DNA of 64,000 nt, from contig NZ_CP021358.1 in assembly GCF_002157205.1 (NCBI RefSeq), forward strand, positions 2,790,001 through 2,854,000, in the 5' to 3' direction. Positions 1-10,588 of this stretch are shown in pieces; within the stretch, counting starts at the first letter, position 1; each line of letters opens with the position of its first letter. Position numbers and translations under genes: made by a program. This DNA comes from Kushneria marisflavi. Lineage in GTDB: Bacteria > Pseudomonadota > Gammaproteobacteria > Pseudomonadales > Halomonadaceae. The notes under the pieces were generated by a model. That model had not been told where the DNA came from. It saw only the letters and a list, made by a program, of their open reading frames with translations, and made no database searches.

Positions 1-1145
1 GCAAGTACCTGCGTATCTGCCACCTCAACAACTGTGCCACCGGTGTTGCCACCCAGCATCAGGGCCTGCGTGACGAGCATTTCCGCGGCACGGTGGATAT
101 GGTCAAGAACTACTTCCGCTTCATTGCCGAAGAAGTGCGCGAACTGATGGCCATGCTCGGCGTTCGCCAGCTGACCGATCTGATCGGACGGGTGGATCTG
201 CTCGAGAAAATCGAGGGCGAGACTCGCTCTCAGCGCGCGCTCGAATTCGAATCGCTGTTGCACAACGACTTCGTACCGGACGATGCACCGCAGTTCTGTC
301 AGGTCGAGCGCAACGTGCCCCACGATGGCGGCGAGAAGAATCTCGAGATCATGGATCTGACACGTGAAGCGCTCGAGGAGCAAAGTGGCGGCGAGTTTCA
401 TCTCACCACCACCAACTGTGACCGTTCGATCGGTGCGACGCTGTCGGGCGCCATTGCCAAGCGCTATGGCGAGGCAGGCCTTGAGGACACGCCGATCACG
501 CTGCGCCTCAAGGGCGTGGCCGGTCAGAGCTTTGGCGTGTGGAACGCTCGCGGGCTCAACATGTATCTCGAAGGCGATGCCAACGACTACGTCGGCAAGG
601 GCATGAACGGCGGCAGGCTGATCATTACTCCGCCGAAGGACAGTCGTTTCGAAAGTCGCCATACGGCGATCATCGGCAACACCTGTCTGTATGGCGCGAC
701 CGGCGGCACGCTGTATGCCGCGGGAACGGCCGGCGAGCGCTTTGCGGTACGCAACTCCGGAGCCTTTGCGGTCATCGAGGGTGCCGGCGATCACTGCTGC
801 GAATACATGACTGGCGGTGTCGTCACGGTGCTGGGCAGGACCGGACTCAATTTCGGGGCAGGCATGACCGGCGGCTTTGCCTTTGTACTCGATCTGGATC
901 GCGAGTTCGTGGATAGCTACAACCACGAGCTGGTCGAGATTCAGCGCGTCAACACCGAGTACATGGAAGCCTATCGGCGCTATCTGCGTGAAACACTCGA
1001 GGCGTATGTTGCTGAAACCGGGTCCGCCTGGGGTCAGGAAATTCTTGAGGATTTCACCGAATTTGTCCGCTATTTCTGGCTGGTGAAGCCCAAGGCTGCA
1101 AGCCTTGGAAGCCTTCTGGCCGAATCCCGCCGCCGGCCCGAGTGA
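1..1145 (+). CDS. gltB: Glutamate synthase (NADPH) large subunit, C-terminal part
   Basis: This is the 3' end of the GOGAT large subunit, which makes two glutamates from glutamine and 2-oxoglutarate. The frame is open from position 3, so about 380 residues are visible and the gene begins outside the window. The first visible residues, [18 protein letters not shown], are the region that supplies cysteines to the 3Fe-4S cluster. The rest is the glycine-rich right-handed beta-helix domain (GAxSG..., [22 protein letters not shown]). The gene ends 13 nt before gltD, the usual gltBD operon order. Family identity is certain. Confidence 0.97.
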   Translation, partial: KYLRICHLNNCATGVATQHQGLRDEHFRGTVDMVKNYFRFIAEEVRELMAMLGVRQLTDLIGRVDLLEKIEGETRSQRALEFESLLHNDFVPDDAPQFCQVERNVPHDGGEKNLEIMDLTREALEEQSGGEFHLTTTNCDRSIGATLSGAIAKRYGEAGLEDTPITLRLKGVAGQSFGVWNARGLNMYLEGDANDYVGKGMNGGRLIITPPKDSRFESRHTAIIGNTCLYGATGGTLYAAGTAGERFAVRNSGAFAVIEGAGDHCCEYMTGGVVTVLGRTGLNFGAGMTGGFAFVLDLDREFVDSYNHELVEIQRVNTEYMEAYRRYLRETLEAYVAETGSAWGQEILEDFTEFVRYFWLVKPKAASLGSLLAESRRRPE

Positions 1146-1152
1146 GGAGTGA

Positions 1153-2595
<1,443 letters not shown>

Positions 2596-2613
2596 TCAGG
2601 GCCCGGCAGTTCG

Positions 2614-2648
2614 GGGGCGTCGGCACGTGCCGACGCCCCTTTTTATTT
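2614..2648 (+). terminator. Rho-independent terminator of gltBD
   Basis: A perfect 26-nt palindrome at 2614-2639 (13-bp arms GGGGCGTCGGCAC) is followed by a T-rich tract from 2640. It lies 19 nt after the gltD stop. Confidence 0.92.
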
Positions 2649-2753
2649 TGAATCCGGCCGGGGTTGTCCCCATGTTGGTGGTATATGCGCCGCCAAATCT
2701 ATACAGTGGCGCCCCTCGCAATACACCGCAATGAATCGAGCAAGGGTAAAAAC

Positions 2754-3008
2754 ATGATCAGACTGGAACGCAATATTCTGGATCAGGCCAACAATCATAT
2801 GCGTGAACTGGAAGATCATGTCATGGGCAACAACGACGGTGATCAGAACAAGGCGCTGGAGACCAGCAGCCAGCTCAAGGCACTGCTGGCATTGGCCGAG
2901 ATCCGCGACAGTGGCATGTCCGATGAGTGTGCCGGCATGCTCGAGGAAATTGAGCGCCGCTCGAAGCTGGTCATTTCAAAGCTTGATGACAGCCGCCTGA
3001 GCATCTAA
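2754..3008 (+). CDS. Small acidic alpha-helical protein, function unknown
   Basis: An 84-aa protein that I do not recognise. It starts MIRLERNILDQANNHMRELEDHV and is rich in charged and amphipathic residues, with no signal peptide or membrane segment; it is probably helical throughout. The ATG at 2754 is preceded by a weak AAGGG-like site. It stands alone between two strong terminators (2614-2648 and 3031-3062), so it is its own transcription unit. That arrangement and its coding-like composition support a real gene. No function can be assigned. Confidence 0.72.
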   Translation: MIRLERNILDQANNHMRELEDHVMGNNDGDQNKALETSSQLKALLALAEIRDSGMSDECAGMLEEIERRSKLVISKLDDSRLSI

Positions 3009-3030
3009 AGGTTTTGATCGGTTTTTTAAA

Positions 3031-3062
3031 ACGGGCGCCCTGCGACCAGGGCGCCCGTTTTG
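3031..3062 (+). terminator. Rho-independent terminator
   Basis: Arms ACGGGCGCCCT (3031-3041) and AGGGCGCCCGT (3048-3058) form an 11-bp stem with a 6-nt loop, followed by TTTT. It lies just after the small protein at 2754-3008. Confidence 0.88.
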
Positions 3063-3153
3063 TGTTCACAAGAATGATATATTTTCAGATATCGCCACAT
3101 GCTTCAGAGGGCAGGCCGATATCGAAAGGTTCATATGGTTGCAGGGAGACGTC

Positions 3154-3669
3154 ATGGCGGTGGTGTTTAAAACGTGTGGCCCGGCGGATGCCTTGAAGGT
3201 TGCCGATATTGGACGCGAGACCTATCGACAGACGTTTGAAGGGCTTTATGCCCCCGAGGTCATGACGCAGTACCTCGATCGTGCCTTTGCCCCTGATGTT
3301 GTGGCAGGAGAGCTTGAACAGCCGAAGTCAGCCTTTTGGCTGCTCGAGGTTGATGATCAGGTCGCAGGCTATCTCAAGATGAATCAAGGGGACGCCCAGA
3401 CCGAGTCTCAGGAAGAGGATGGCATCGAAATCGAAAGGATTTACCTGCTAAAGGCCTTTCAGGGGCGTGGGCTTGGGCGGAGGTTGTTTGACAGGGCGAT
3501 CGCCTTTGCCCGGTCATCCGGTAGCCATTTTGTCTGGCTGGGCGTATGGGAAAATAACCACCAGGCCATCGGGTTTTATACGTCCATGGGATTTGAAATT
3601 ACAGGTACCCACGACTTCCACATGGGCGAGGTCGTGGATACCGACTACATCATGCGCCTGACGCTTTAG
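3154..3669 (+). CDS. GNAT-family N-acetyltransferase
   Basis: A 171-aa acetyl-CoA-dependent acetyltransferase of the GNAT fold. The acetyl-CoA pyrophosphate loop is visible as IERIYLLKAFQGRGLGRRLFDRAIAFA (Q/RxxGxG/A type), followed by WLGVWENNHQAIGFYTSMGFEITGTHDF, the usual motif B. The ATG at 3154 has AGGGAGA 5 nt upstream and is preferred over an in-frame TTG at 3139. The substrate cannot be read from sequence; the family includes spermidine/spermine, peptide and small-amine acetylases. Confidence 0.85.
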   Translation: MAVVFKTCGPADALKVADIGRETYRQTFEGLYAPEVMTQYLDRAFAPDVVAGELEQPKSAFWLLEVDDQVAGYLKMNQGDAQTESQEEDGIEIERIYLLKAFQGRGLGRRLFDRAIAFARSSGSHFVWLGVWENNHQAIGFYTSMGFEITGTHDFHMGEVVDTDYIMRLTL

Positions 3670-3702
3670 CCCGCGGCAGGCACATGGCTACAACGGCGAG
3701 GC

Positions 3703-4899
3703 TCAGGCAATCTCGATGCGGCCCTTGAGGGTTTCTTCGCTCTGTTCTGACGTGTCGGCCAGCACCTGGCGTGCCTCATTGAGCTTGTCCGGGTCCATGT
3801 TGAGCTGCAGCACCCCCTGGACCCTGGCGTCCTTCAGGTAATACACGACCCCCTGCTCTTGAGGCATGGCCCAGTCCTCGATGGTGTCGAGTGAGCTGTC
3901 GAGCGTGCCGACGGCCTTGTAGGCCATGTCGAACACGGTAGAGTAGAAATACGGCGTGTGGTCGTAGGTTTCACTGCTGCCGGCCATGATATGGCCTACG
4001 GTGATGCCGGACTGGTTGGCGTGATCGACGTGCTCGATGCGTCGACGGCCCAGAATCCGATCTGGATAGCAGGCCACGTCACCAGCGGCGAAGATATGCT
4101 CATCGGCGGTCTGCAGCCGCTCGTTGACGACCACACCGCCATCCACTTCAAGGCCAGCGTTTTCTGCAATTTCGACATTGGGTGTCACGCCCAGCCCGAA
4201 CACTACGGCATCGGCTTCCAGTGTACTGCCATCATCGAGTGACAGGATCACGTGATCCCCTTGGACCCGGCCGGTATCCACGCTACGCCCGCCAAGCAGT
4301 TTCACGCCCTGATCCAGATAGGTCTGATGGAAACGACTGGCCAGCGACGGTGGCAACATCTTGCCGCCCAGCACCTCTTCGGTATACACCAGCGTGACCT
4401 GCGTGTCGTTTTGCACCAGCGCGGCGGCAATTTCGGTACCGATATAGCTGCCACCCACCACCACGATATGGCGCTGATCGCCCGACAGCTCGCGCAGGCG
4501 GTCATAGTCGCGCACGGTGCGAAAATAGAGCACGCGATCACCGGCAGGCAGGTCTTCAAGCGTCACGGGCGCACCGCCGGTGGCCAGCAACAGCTTGCCG
4601 TAGCCGTGCACTTCGCCCGAGGCCGTGGTGACGGTCTTTTCATCGCGATTGATGCTCTTTACGCGCGTATCGGTATGGAGCGTGGTGTGATCATCCTCTT
4701 CCGGTGTCATCCAGATCTTGTCGTAGGTGAAATCGGGATCGGTCCAGAGCTTCTTGGACAGGGCCGGACGCGTCACGGGGCCGTCGGGTTCGGCGCCCAG
4801 AATGGCGATACTGCCCGTTTTATCGTGCTCGCGAATACCATTAACGGCGTTGGCGGCCACCATGCCGCCCCCGATGATCAGATAATCATGGCGTTGCAT
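3703..4899 (-). CDS. FAD-dependent pyridine nucleotide-disulphide oxidoreductase (ferredoxin/rubredoxin reductase-like)
   Basis: A 398-aa flavoprotein. The N-terminal Rossmann site is YLIIGGGMVAANAVNGI, and the second NAD(P)H site is HIVVVGGSYIGTEIAAAL near residue 150. The FAD-closing motif is TADEHIFAAGDVACYP. It lacks the redox CxxxxC of true disulphide reductases, so it belongs with ferredoxin, rubredoxin or putidaredoxin reductase-like proteins. The start has AGGGAG 6 nt upstream. No redox partner gene lies beside it, so its electron acceptor is unknown. It is convergent with the GNAT gene. Confidence 0.85.
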   Translation of the reverse strand: MQRHDYLIIGGGMVAANAVNGIREHDKTGSIAILGAEPDGPVTRPALSKKLWTDPDFTYDKIWMTPEEDDHTTLHTDTRVKSINRDEKTVTTASGEVHGYGKLLLATGGAPVTLEDLPAGDRVLYFRTVRDYDRLRELSGDQRHIVVVGGSYIGTEIAAALVQNDTQVTLVYTEEVLGGKMLPPSLASRFHQTYLDQGVKLLGGRSVDTGRVQGDHVILSLDDGSTLEADAVVFGLGVTPNVEIAENAGLEVDGGVVVNERLQTADEHIFAAGDVACYPDRILGRRRIEHVDHANQSGITVGHIMAGSSETYDHTPYFYSTVFDMAYKAVGTLDSSLDTIEDWAMPQEQGVVYYLKDARVQGVLQLNMDPDKLNEARQVLADTSEQSEETLKGRIEIA

Positions 4900-5007
4900 A
4901 TCGACTCCCTGTCATGCGTTGAGTGGGCACCGGCGTCCAGCCAGCAGCCCGATGTCTCAAGCGTAGTTCAGGACGGGCGGGGCTGTCGGGTAACCCTTCG
5001 ACCTGGA

Positions 5008-5667
5008 TCAGACCGGGCGGGGCATCAGCCCGTTCATGACGATGGTCTGAATATTGCTGATGGCCGTTTCCAGAAAGGCTGGGTCCTCAAGGGTGCTTCC
5101 GGAGATGGCCTCGATCTGCACGGCAAAGTCGGCGTAGTGCTGGGTAGTGGCCCAAAGCATATAAAACAGGTGCCACGGATTGATCGGAGCGATATCGCCA
5201 CGCGCGATCCACTGCCCGATCACCCATGCCTTTTCATCGACCAGCACCTGCAGATCGCCTTTCAACAGATCACTCAGGTGCGGTGCACCCTGTACCATCT
5301 CCAGACAGTAAAGCCGCGAGGCCTCGGCATGATCGCGGGAAAGTTCCAGCTTGAGGCGAATGTAATGGCGAATGGCGGGCAGGGCATCGGTATCCGGCTG
5401 CAGCGCCTGAAAGGGCGCGATCCAGAGATCGAGCATGTCGCCGAGCACGGCGGTATAGAGTGCTTCCTTGGTCGGGTAGTGATAGATCAGGTTGGTTTTG
5501 GAAACGCCGGCACGCTCGGCCACCTGATCGAGGCTGGTGCCATGCAGGCCAAAGCGCGAGAAAAAGTGCAGGGCGGCCTGGCGCATGCCGGCCCGGCGTT
5601 GCTCGATGGCTCCGCGACGCTTGCGGTTGGCAGGCACTGCCTTCAAACGGGTCTGGTCATCACTCAT
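5008..5667 (-). CDS. rutR: TetR-family pyrimidine regulator RutR
   Basis: A 219-aa TetR regulator. Residues 25-75 hold the helix-turn-helix (ALHFFSRFGLHGTSLDQVAERAGVSKTNLIYHYPTKEALYTAVL). The ligand domain closely follows E. coli RutR as I recall it: LDLWIAPFQALQ, IRLKLELSRDHAEASRLYCLEMVQGAPHL, LFYMLWATTQHYADFAVQIEAISG. In E. coli RutR senses uracil and thymine and represses the rut operon. Here it is divergent from rutG, which supports the name, but rutABCDEF are not adjacent. Confidence 0.9.
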   Translation of the reverse strand: MSDDQTRLKAVPANRKRRGAIEQRRAGMRQAALHFFSRFGLHGTSLDQVAERAGVSKTNLIYHYPTKEALYTAVLGDMLDLWIAPFQALQPDTDALPAIRHYIRLKLELSRDHAEASRLYCLEMVQGAPHLSDLLKGDLQVLVDEKAWVIGQWIARGDIAPINPWHLFYMLWATTQHYADFAVQIEAISGSTLEDPAFLETAISNIQTIVMNGLMPRPV

Positions 5668-5985
5668 TGATGCGTCATCATCATCGCTTGCAGGAACTCC
5701 AGGATATCAGAGGTTATCCCCCCATGGCTTTCCCCCTGAAGAATGCTTCAGTTTTTATACCGTTGTAAAAGGAGATAGGTCACTGTTTTGAAGCATATGC
5801 TTCGCTGTCGTGCCTGCGATCAGGCAGGTCTGTCATGGCATGCCGAATGCAGGACGTCCTGTCGCTCGATCCTTCAGGGAGTAAGGCGCGGGAGCATGAC
5901 ACCATCATGGAGCAGCATCCAGTCGCCCGGGACGGTAGAATGCGCGCCAAATGGCATCCGATGACAAGGCTGGAGTAGACAAGCA
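5668..5985. promoter_or_regulatory. rutR-rutG divergent intergenic region with several palindromes
   Basis: This 318-nt region holds no gene. It contains an imperfect repeat CTGAAG-aatg-CTTCAG (5736-5751), a perfect 14-mer GAAGCATATGCTTC (5790-5803), an 8-mer GGCATGCC near 5838, and a perfect 12-mer CAGGACGTCCTG (5850-5861). The first two share GAAG...CTTC half-sites. No match to the E. coli RutR consensus TTGACCAnnTGGTCAA was found, so which palindrome RutR uses, if any, is inference. Confidence 0.45.
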
Positions 5986-7299
5986 ATGGCACAATCCTGG
6001 TTTCCACGCTGGCAGCCGGCCGACGCTGGCAAGGGCGGGCTGGTCGCGCCCGATGAGCGCCTGAGTGCCGGCCAGACGCTGGTCATGGGCGTTCAGCATG
6101 CGGTGGCCATGTTCGGCTCGACCGTGCTGGCGCCTTTATTGATGGGCTTTGATGCCAATCTGGCCATTTTGATGTCCGGTATCGGCACCCTGCTGTTCTT
6201 TGTAATCGTGGGCGGGCGTGTGCCGAGCTATCTGGGCTCGAGCTTTGCCTTTATCGGCGTGGTGATTGCGGCGACCGGTTACGCCGGCAGTGGTGGTAAT
6301 CCCAATATTGCTTTGGCGCTGGGCGGCATCATCGCCTGCGGCGCGATCTATGCCGTGGTGGGCCTTGTGGTCATGGCACTGGGCACTCGCTGGATCGAGG
6401 TGCTATTGCCACCGGTGGTCACCGGGGCGATCGTCATGACCATCGGTCTCAATCTGGCGCCGGTGGCAGTGTCGAGCGTGGCTGACTCCTCATTTGACAG
6501 TGTCATGGCGCTGGTGACCATCCTCTGCGTCGGACTGGCCGCGGTATTCACCCGCGGCATGCTGCAGCGGCTGTTGATTCTGGTCGGGCTGGTGGCGGCC
6601 TATATCATCTATGCCGTAGTCACCAATGGTCTGGGCTGGGGCACGCCGATTGACTTCTCGGTGATCTCGCAGGCGGCCTGGTTTGGCCTGCCGACCTTCA
6701 CGACTCCCGAGTTCAGCGCCCATGCGATGGTGTTGATCGCGCCGGTGGCGGTGATTCTGGTCGCCGAAAATCTGGGTCACATCAAGGCCGTCGGTGCGAT
6801 GACCCAGCGTAACCTTGACCCTTATATCGGCCGGGCCTTTGTGGGCGATGGTCTGGCGACCATGTTGTCCGGGTCGGCCGGCGGTACCGGTGTCACCACC
6901 TATGCCGAAAATATCGGCGTCATGGCGGTGACCCGCGTCTACTCGACGCTGATCTTCGTTGCCGCCGCCGGCTTTGCGATTTTGCTGGGCTTTTCGCCAC
7001 GCTTTGGCGCGGTTATCCACACCATCCCCGGGCCGGTACTGGCCGGTACCTCGATTGTTGTGTTCGGTCTGATTGCCGTGGCCGGCGCGCGCATCTGGAT
7101 CGAAAACAATGTGGATCTGGGTGATAACGCCAACCTGATCGTGGTGGCGGTGACGCTGGTCCTGGGTGCCGGAAATTTCTCGTTGAGTCTTGGACAGTTC
7201 ACGCTTGATGGCATCGGCACCGCTACCTTCGGCGCGGTCATTTTGCATGCCATTCTGCGTCGCGGCCCAGCGCGCAGGACGCTGGAAGGCGGTCACTGA
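5986..7299 (+). CDS. rutG: Uracil/pyrimidine permease RutG (NCS2 family)
   Basis: A 437-aa inner-membrane uracil permease with about 12-14 hydrophobic segments. It follows E. coli RutG closely: GLVAPDERLSAGQTLVMGVQHAVAMFGSTVL, MSGIGTLLFF, GGRVPSYLGSSFAFIGVVIAATG, VAENLGHIKAVGAMTQRN and FVGDGLATMLSGSAGGTGVTTYAENIGVMAVT, the last two being the NCS2 signature. It is divergent from rutR, so uracil-responsive expression is likely. The other rut genes are not present here, so the imported base probably goes to salvage or to a pathway encoded elsewhere. Confidence 0.93.
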   Translation: MAQSWFPRWQPADAGKGGLVAPDERLSAGQTLVMGVQHAVAMFGSTVLAPLLMGFDANLAILMSGIGTLLFFVIVGGRVPSYLGSSFAFIGVVIAATGYAGSGGNPNIALALGGIIACGAIYAVVGLVVMALGTRWIEVLLPPVVTGAIVMTIGLNLAPVAVSSVADSSFDSVMALVTILCVGLAAVFTRGMLQRLLILVGLVAAYIIYAVVTNGLGWGTPIDFSVISQAAWFGLPTFTTPEFSAHAMVLIAPVAVILVAENLGHIKAVGAMTQRNLDPYIGRAFVGDGLATMLSGSAGGTGVTTYAENIGVMAVTRVYSTLIFVAAAGFAILLGFSPRFGAVIHTIPGPVLAGTSIVVFGLIAVAGARIWIENNVDLGDNANLIVVAVTLVLGAGNFSLSLGQFTLDGIGTATFGAVILHAILRRGPARRTLEGGH

Positions 7300-7311
7300 T
7301 CTACTGTCTGG

Positions 7312-7350
7312 TGGCCCTGTCATGCGCCTGGCATGACAGGGCCATGTCGT
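7312..7350 (+). terminator. Strong hairpin after rutG, probable terminator
   Basis: A 14-bp perfect stem TGGCCCTGTCATGC (7312-7325) / GCATGACAGGGCCA (7331-7344) with a GCCTG loop. The T tract after it is weak (TGTCGTT), so it may end transcription only partly or protect the rutG mRNA 3' end. Confidence 0.6.
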
Positions 7351-7428
7351 TATCACCACCGATGCTTTCGTTTTCAGGGACCGTTCACGTTAGGCTTGTG
7401 TCATGACTGTCACAAGCGAGGGCGCTGC

Positions 7429-8145
7429 ATGAACGAACAGCCGGATGATGAACGACCGCTGGCCATGACGCGCGAGGTGCTTGAAGCTGATCGTCTGCGT
7501 GCCCATTACGAGCAGCACCACCCGCAGGAAGCGTTGCTGTCCAACGAGGCCTTTCGCGACTCGATCAATGAGATGCTCACCCATCGACCGCCATGTGCCG
7601 AGCAGATCGACGGCGTGTATCTGTTCGCCTATGGCTCGCTGGTGTGGAATCCGTGTATCGAGATCGAGGAGCGCCGGCGTGTGCGCCTTGAGGGCTACCA
7701 TCGCGACTTCTGCCTGAATCTGGAGCATGGTCGTGGCACGCCCGAGTGCCCCGGGCTGATGCTGGCACTGGTGCCCGGCGGAGATAGTGAAGGCATGGCG
7801 CTGCGTATTCGGGAGCAGCATCTGGAGCATGAACTTTTACTGGTCTGGCGGCGCGAGATGTTGACCGGTGCCTATATGCCGCGCTGGGTGACGCTTGCCA
7901 CCGATGAGGGCGAGCTACCGGGCATTGCCTTTATCGCCAATCCTGACCACCCGCGCTATCTGCCCGGGCTTTCGGATGCTGACATCGTGGGTCGGTTGTC
8001 CAGAGCCACCGGGGTGCTGGGGAGCTGCCTTGAGTATCTCGACAACACGGTCGCGGGGCTGCGTGACCTGGGGATCGAGGACAGCTACCTGGGGCGACTT
8101 CAGCGCGCCGTGCACGCCTGTCATCGCACGGCACGCACCCGTTAG
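7429..8145 (+). CDS. ChaC-like gamma-glutamylcyclotransferase
   Basis: A 238-aa protein with the ChaC fold, which cleaves glutathione to 5-oxoproline and Cys-Gly in characterised members. The substrate loop VYLFAYGSLVWNP (YGSL motif) lies near residue 65, followed by GYHRDFCLNLEHGRGTPECPGLMLAL, typical of the bacterial ChaC/GCT(II) group. The ATG at 7429 follows a GAGGG-like site, while the longer frame from 7333 runs through the rutG hairpin region. It could serve glutathione turnover in stress; no partner gene is adjacent. Confidence 0.87.
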   Translation: MNEQPDDERPLAMTREVLEADRLRAHYEQHHPQEALLSNEAFRDSINEMLTHRPPCAEQIDGVYLFAYGSLVWNPCIEIEERRRVRLEGYHRDFCLNLEHGRGTPECPGLMLALVPGGDSEGMALRIREQHLEHELLLVWRREMLTGAYMPRWVTLATDEGELPGIAFIANPDHPRYLPGLSDADIVGRLSRATGVLGSCLEYLDNTVAGLRDLGIEDSYLGRLQRAVHACHRTARTR

Positions 8146-8229
8146 AGTCTGTGCATATTTATCGCAGATCGTGCGATTTCCTGCTGTACTTGCCAGTCAT
8201 GGCCATGGATTTCTGACCCCGGAGCGTGA

Positions 8230-8733
8230 ATGAAAAAGCCGCAGACCCTTTCGTTTCAGGACGATGGCAGTATTCCCAACAGCCGCTATCCCGCGCTGCT
8301 CTATCGTGGTCTGACTGCAGAACACGGCCGGTCACTGGTGGAAACGCTCGAGGCGCTGTTTGAACAAAACGACTGGCCCGTTCAATGGCGTGGCGGGGTG
8401 TTCGATTACCACCATTTCCACAGCACGGCTCATGAGGTGCTGGGCGTTTATGACGGTGCGGCCACGCTGCGTCTGGGTGGCGAGCAGGGTGAGGATATTG
8501 AGGTCAGCGCCGGTGATGTGATCGTGCTGCCGGCGGGTACCGGCCACTGTCGTATCAGCGCCAGCAACGATTTTGCCCTGACGGCCGGATATCCGCGCGG
8601 GCAGGGTGACTGGGACATTTGCCGAGGCAGTGACAATACCCCTGCCATTCGTCAACGCATCGAAGCTGTACCCAGACCGGCACTGGACCCGGTGGCGGGT
8701 GACGCCGGCGGTGTGGTTGACGACTGGGTTTGA
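8230..8733 (+). CDS. Cupin-domain protein (YjlB-like)
   Basis: A 167-aa single-domain cupin. The conserved barrel is visible as FHSTAHEVLGVYDGAATLRLGG (first cupin motif, with metal-ligand-type His/Glu) and AGDVIVLPAGTGHCRIS (second motif with His). No signal peptide. It resembles the YjlB group, whose function is unknown. It lies about 60 nt before the compatible-solute transporter and on the same strand, but no direct functional link is shown. Confidence 0.8.
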   Translation: MKKPQTLSFQDDGSIPNSRYPALLYRGLTAEHGRSLVETLEALFEQNDWPVQWRGGVFDYHHFHSTAHEVLGVYDGAATLRLGGEQGEDIEVSAGDVIVLPAGTGHCRISASNDFALTAGYPRGQGDWDICRGSDNTPAIRQRIEAVPRPALDPVAGDAGGVVDDWV

Positions 8734-8795
8734 CGCCCATTGATCGCGCGCTGTCGGTGTGAGGCAGCGCTGGTTCACTCCAGGAGGATACGCCG

Positions 8796-9956
8796 TTGAC
8801 GGACGAGCATCGCCAACGCGCCAGCGTAGAAGATCGTGATACGCACGACAGCAGTGCCATCGTGTTTGAAGGGGTCACCAAGCGCTACGGCGATGGCACG
8901 GTGGCGGTCGAGTCGCTCGATCTGACCCTGCCGGCCGGAGAGTTGACCGTGCTGGTTGGCCCTTCGGGCTGTGGCAAGACCACCACGCTTCGCATGATCA
9001 ACCGGCTGGAGACGCTGAGTGACGGGCGGCTTTTGATCGGTGATCGGGACGTGATGTCGGTGGATGCCACCCGGCTGCGCCGCCAGATCGGCTATGTCAT
9101 GCAGCACTCGGGACTCTTTCCCCACAAGACGATTGCCGACAATATTGCTGTCGTGCCACGTCTTCTGGGCTGGAACAAAAAGCGCATTCGCGAACGCGTC
9201 GCCGAGCTGGTTGAGCTGGTCGGTCTCGATGATGCGCTCACCTCGCGCTATCCGCATCAGCTTTCCGGCGGCCAGCAGCAGCGCGTGGGGCTGGCGCGGG
9301 CGCTGGCTGCCGACCCGCCGATTCTCTTGATGGACGAGCCCTTTGCCGCCGTCGATCCCATCGTGCGTACCCACCTGCAGGAGGAGTTTTTGAGTCTGCA
9401 GCGGCGGGTGCAAAAGACCATCGTGATGGTGACCCACGACATCGACGAGGCGATGAAGCTTGGTGATCGTGTGGCGATCTTTGCCCAGGGTGGACAGCTT
9501 GCGCAGTTTGATACCCCGGCACGCCTGCTGTCGGCGCCGGCCAGTGATTTTGTGGTCGATTTTATCGGTGCCGATCGCGAGCTGCGGCGCCTGGCGCTGG
9601 AGCGTCTGGACTGCCTGGAGCTGGACGCCGGACTGACAGCGCCGCGTGATGAAATCGTTGCGCGGGCGCGCAGCTATCTTCAGCAGGCCGGCAGCAGCGG
9701 TATCGTGGTACTCGACGAGCAGCGCGCGCCGCTGGGCTGGCTGGACTGGGACACGATCAAGCAGGCCGATGAACGGGCACGGATTGACTCCCTGCCTCTC
9801 AAACCGTGGCGCCATCGCCTTTATGTGCATGACAACCTGCGCAGCGCGCTCAATGCTCTGATCAGTGCGCCGGGCGAGGTCATGCCGGTGCTGAACGCTG
9901 AAGGGCGCTATCTGGGGGTGATTGATCAGCTGCAGCTGACAAGGCGGCTGTCATGA
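8796..9956 (+). CDS. Compatible-solute (betaine/carnitine/choline type) ABC transporter, ATP-binding subunit with CBS region
   Basis: A 386-aa OpuCA/ProV-type ATPase. Walker A is VGPSGCGKTT, the signature is LSGGQQQRVGLARAL, and Walker B is ILLMDEPFAAVDPIVRTHLQEEF. The C-terminal 100 residues look like a CBS pair, the module that senses ionic strength in OpuA-type importers. The start is TTG at 8796 with AGGAGG 8 nt upstream; no nearby ATG fits. It overlaps the next gene by 4 nt (ATGA). The four genes to 12325 form one operon. Confidence 0.93.
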   Translation: MTDEHRQRASVEDRDTHDSSAIVFEGVTKRYGDGTVAVESLDLTLPAGELTVLVGPSGCGKTTTLRMINRLETLSDGRLLIGDRDVMSVDATRLRRQIGYVMQHSGLFPHKTIADNIAVVPRLLGWNKKRIRERVAELVELVGLDDALTSRYPHQLSGGQQQRVGLARALAADPPILLMDEPFAAVDPIVRTHLQEEFLSLQRRVQKTIVMVTHDIDEAMKLGDRVAIFAQGGQLAQFDTPARLLSAPASDFVVDFIGADRELRRLALERLDCLELDAGLTAPRDEIVARARSYLQQAGSSGIVVLDEQRAPLGWLDWDTIKQADERARIDSLPLKPWRHRLYVHDNLRSALNALISAPGEVMPVLNAEGRYLGVIDQLQLTRRLS

Positions 9957-10588
9957 ATTGGGAATGGGTGGCGTCCAACAGCCATCAGATTACGGCGGCG
10001 CTGTTGCAGCATGTGCAGCTGGTCGGGTTGTCACTGCTGTTCGGCTTTCTGATCGCCTTCCCGCTGGCGCTGATGGCGGTGCGCTGGCCCAGGCTTTACG
10101 GCCCGTCACTGGCTGTCACCGGAGTGATGTTTACCATTCCCTCGCTGGCACTGTTTATCCTGCTGATGCCCTTTACCGGGCTTTCAATGGCCACTTCGCT
10201 GATCGGGCTGACGCTCTATACGCTGTTGATCCTGTTTCGCAATATCGTTCAGGGGCTGCGCGGGGTGTCGCCCAGCGTGAGGGAAGCGGCGCGAGCGCTG
10301 GGCTACACGCCGGCCCGTCGTCTGTTTGCCGTGGAGCTGCCCATTGCCCTGCCGGTCATCGTGGCAGGCATCCGCATTGCGGCGGTGACCATCATCGGCA
10401 TGGTGACGGTCACTGCCCTGATTGGACAGGGGGGACTGGGTCAGCTTTTCATCACCGGTTTTACCCTGAGCTTTGCCACGCCGTTGATCATCGGCTTTGT
10501 CCTGTCGGTGGCACTGGCGGTGGCCGTGGATCTGGCGCTGGTGGGCATCCTGTACTGTCTGACGCCGTGGCAGAGGGGGGTGCGCTAG
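9953..10588 (+). CDS. Compatible-solute ABC transporter permease 1 (OpuCB-type)
   Basis: A 211-aa inner-membrane permease with about five or six membrane segments. It carries the binding-protein-dependent permease loop SVREAARALGYTPARRLFAVELPIALPVIVAGIRIA (EAA motif). The length is typical for OpuCB/OpuBB. It is translationally coupled to the ATPase by a 4-nt overlap and ends directly against permease 2. Paired with 10589-11272 it makes the heteromeric channel. Confidence 0.92.
   Translation: MNWEWVASNSHQITAALLQHVQLVGLSLLFGFLIAFPLALMAVRWPRLYGPSLAVTGVMFTIPSLALFILLMPFTGLSMATSLIGLTLYTLLILFRNIVQGLRGVSPSVREAARALGYTPARRLFAVELPIALPVIVAGIRIAAVTIIGMVTVTALIGQGGLGQLFITGFTLSFATPLIIGFVLSVALAVAVDLALVGILYCLTPWQRGVR

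Noticed and set aside
3076..3093. GATAT/ATATC inverted repeat before the GNAT gene
   Set aside because: Only 5-bp arms in AT-rich DNA; likely chance.
4252..5670. Long plus-strand open frame (472 codons)
   Set aside because: It is antisense to the FAD oxidoreductase and rutR genes, lacks any recognisable domain, and follows from GC-rich third positions.
5668..5985. Canonical RutR operator
   Set aside because: No TTGACCAnnTGGTCAA-like site was found; only other palindromes are present.
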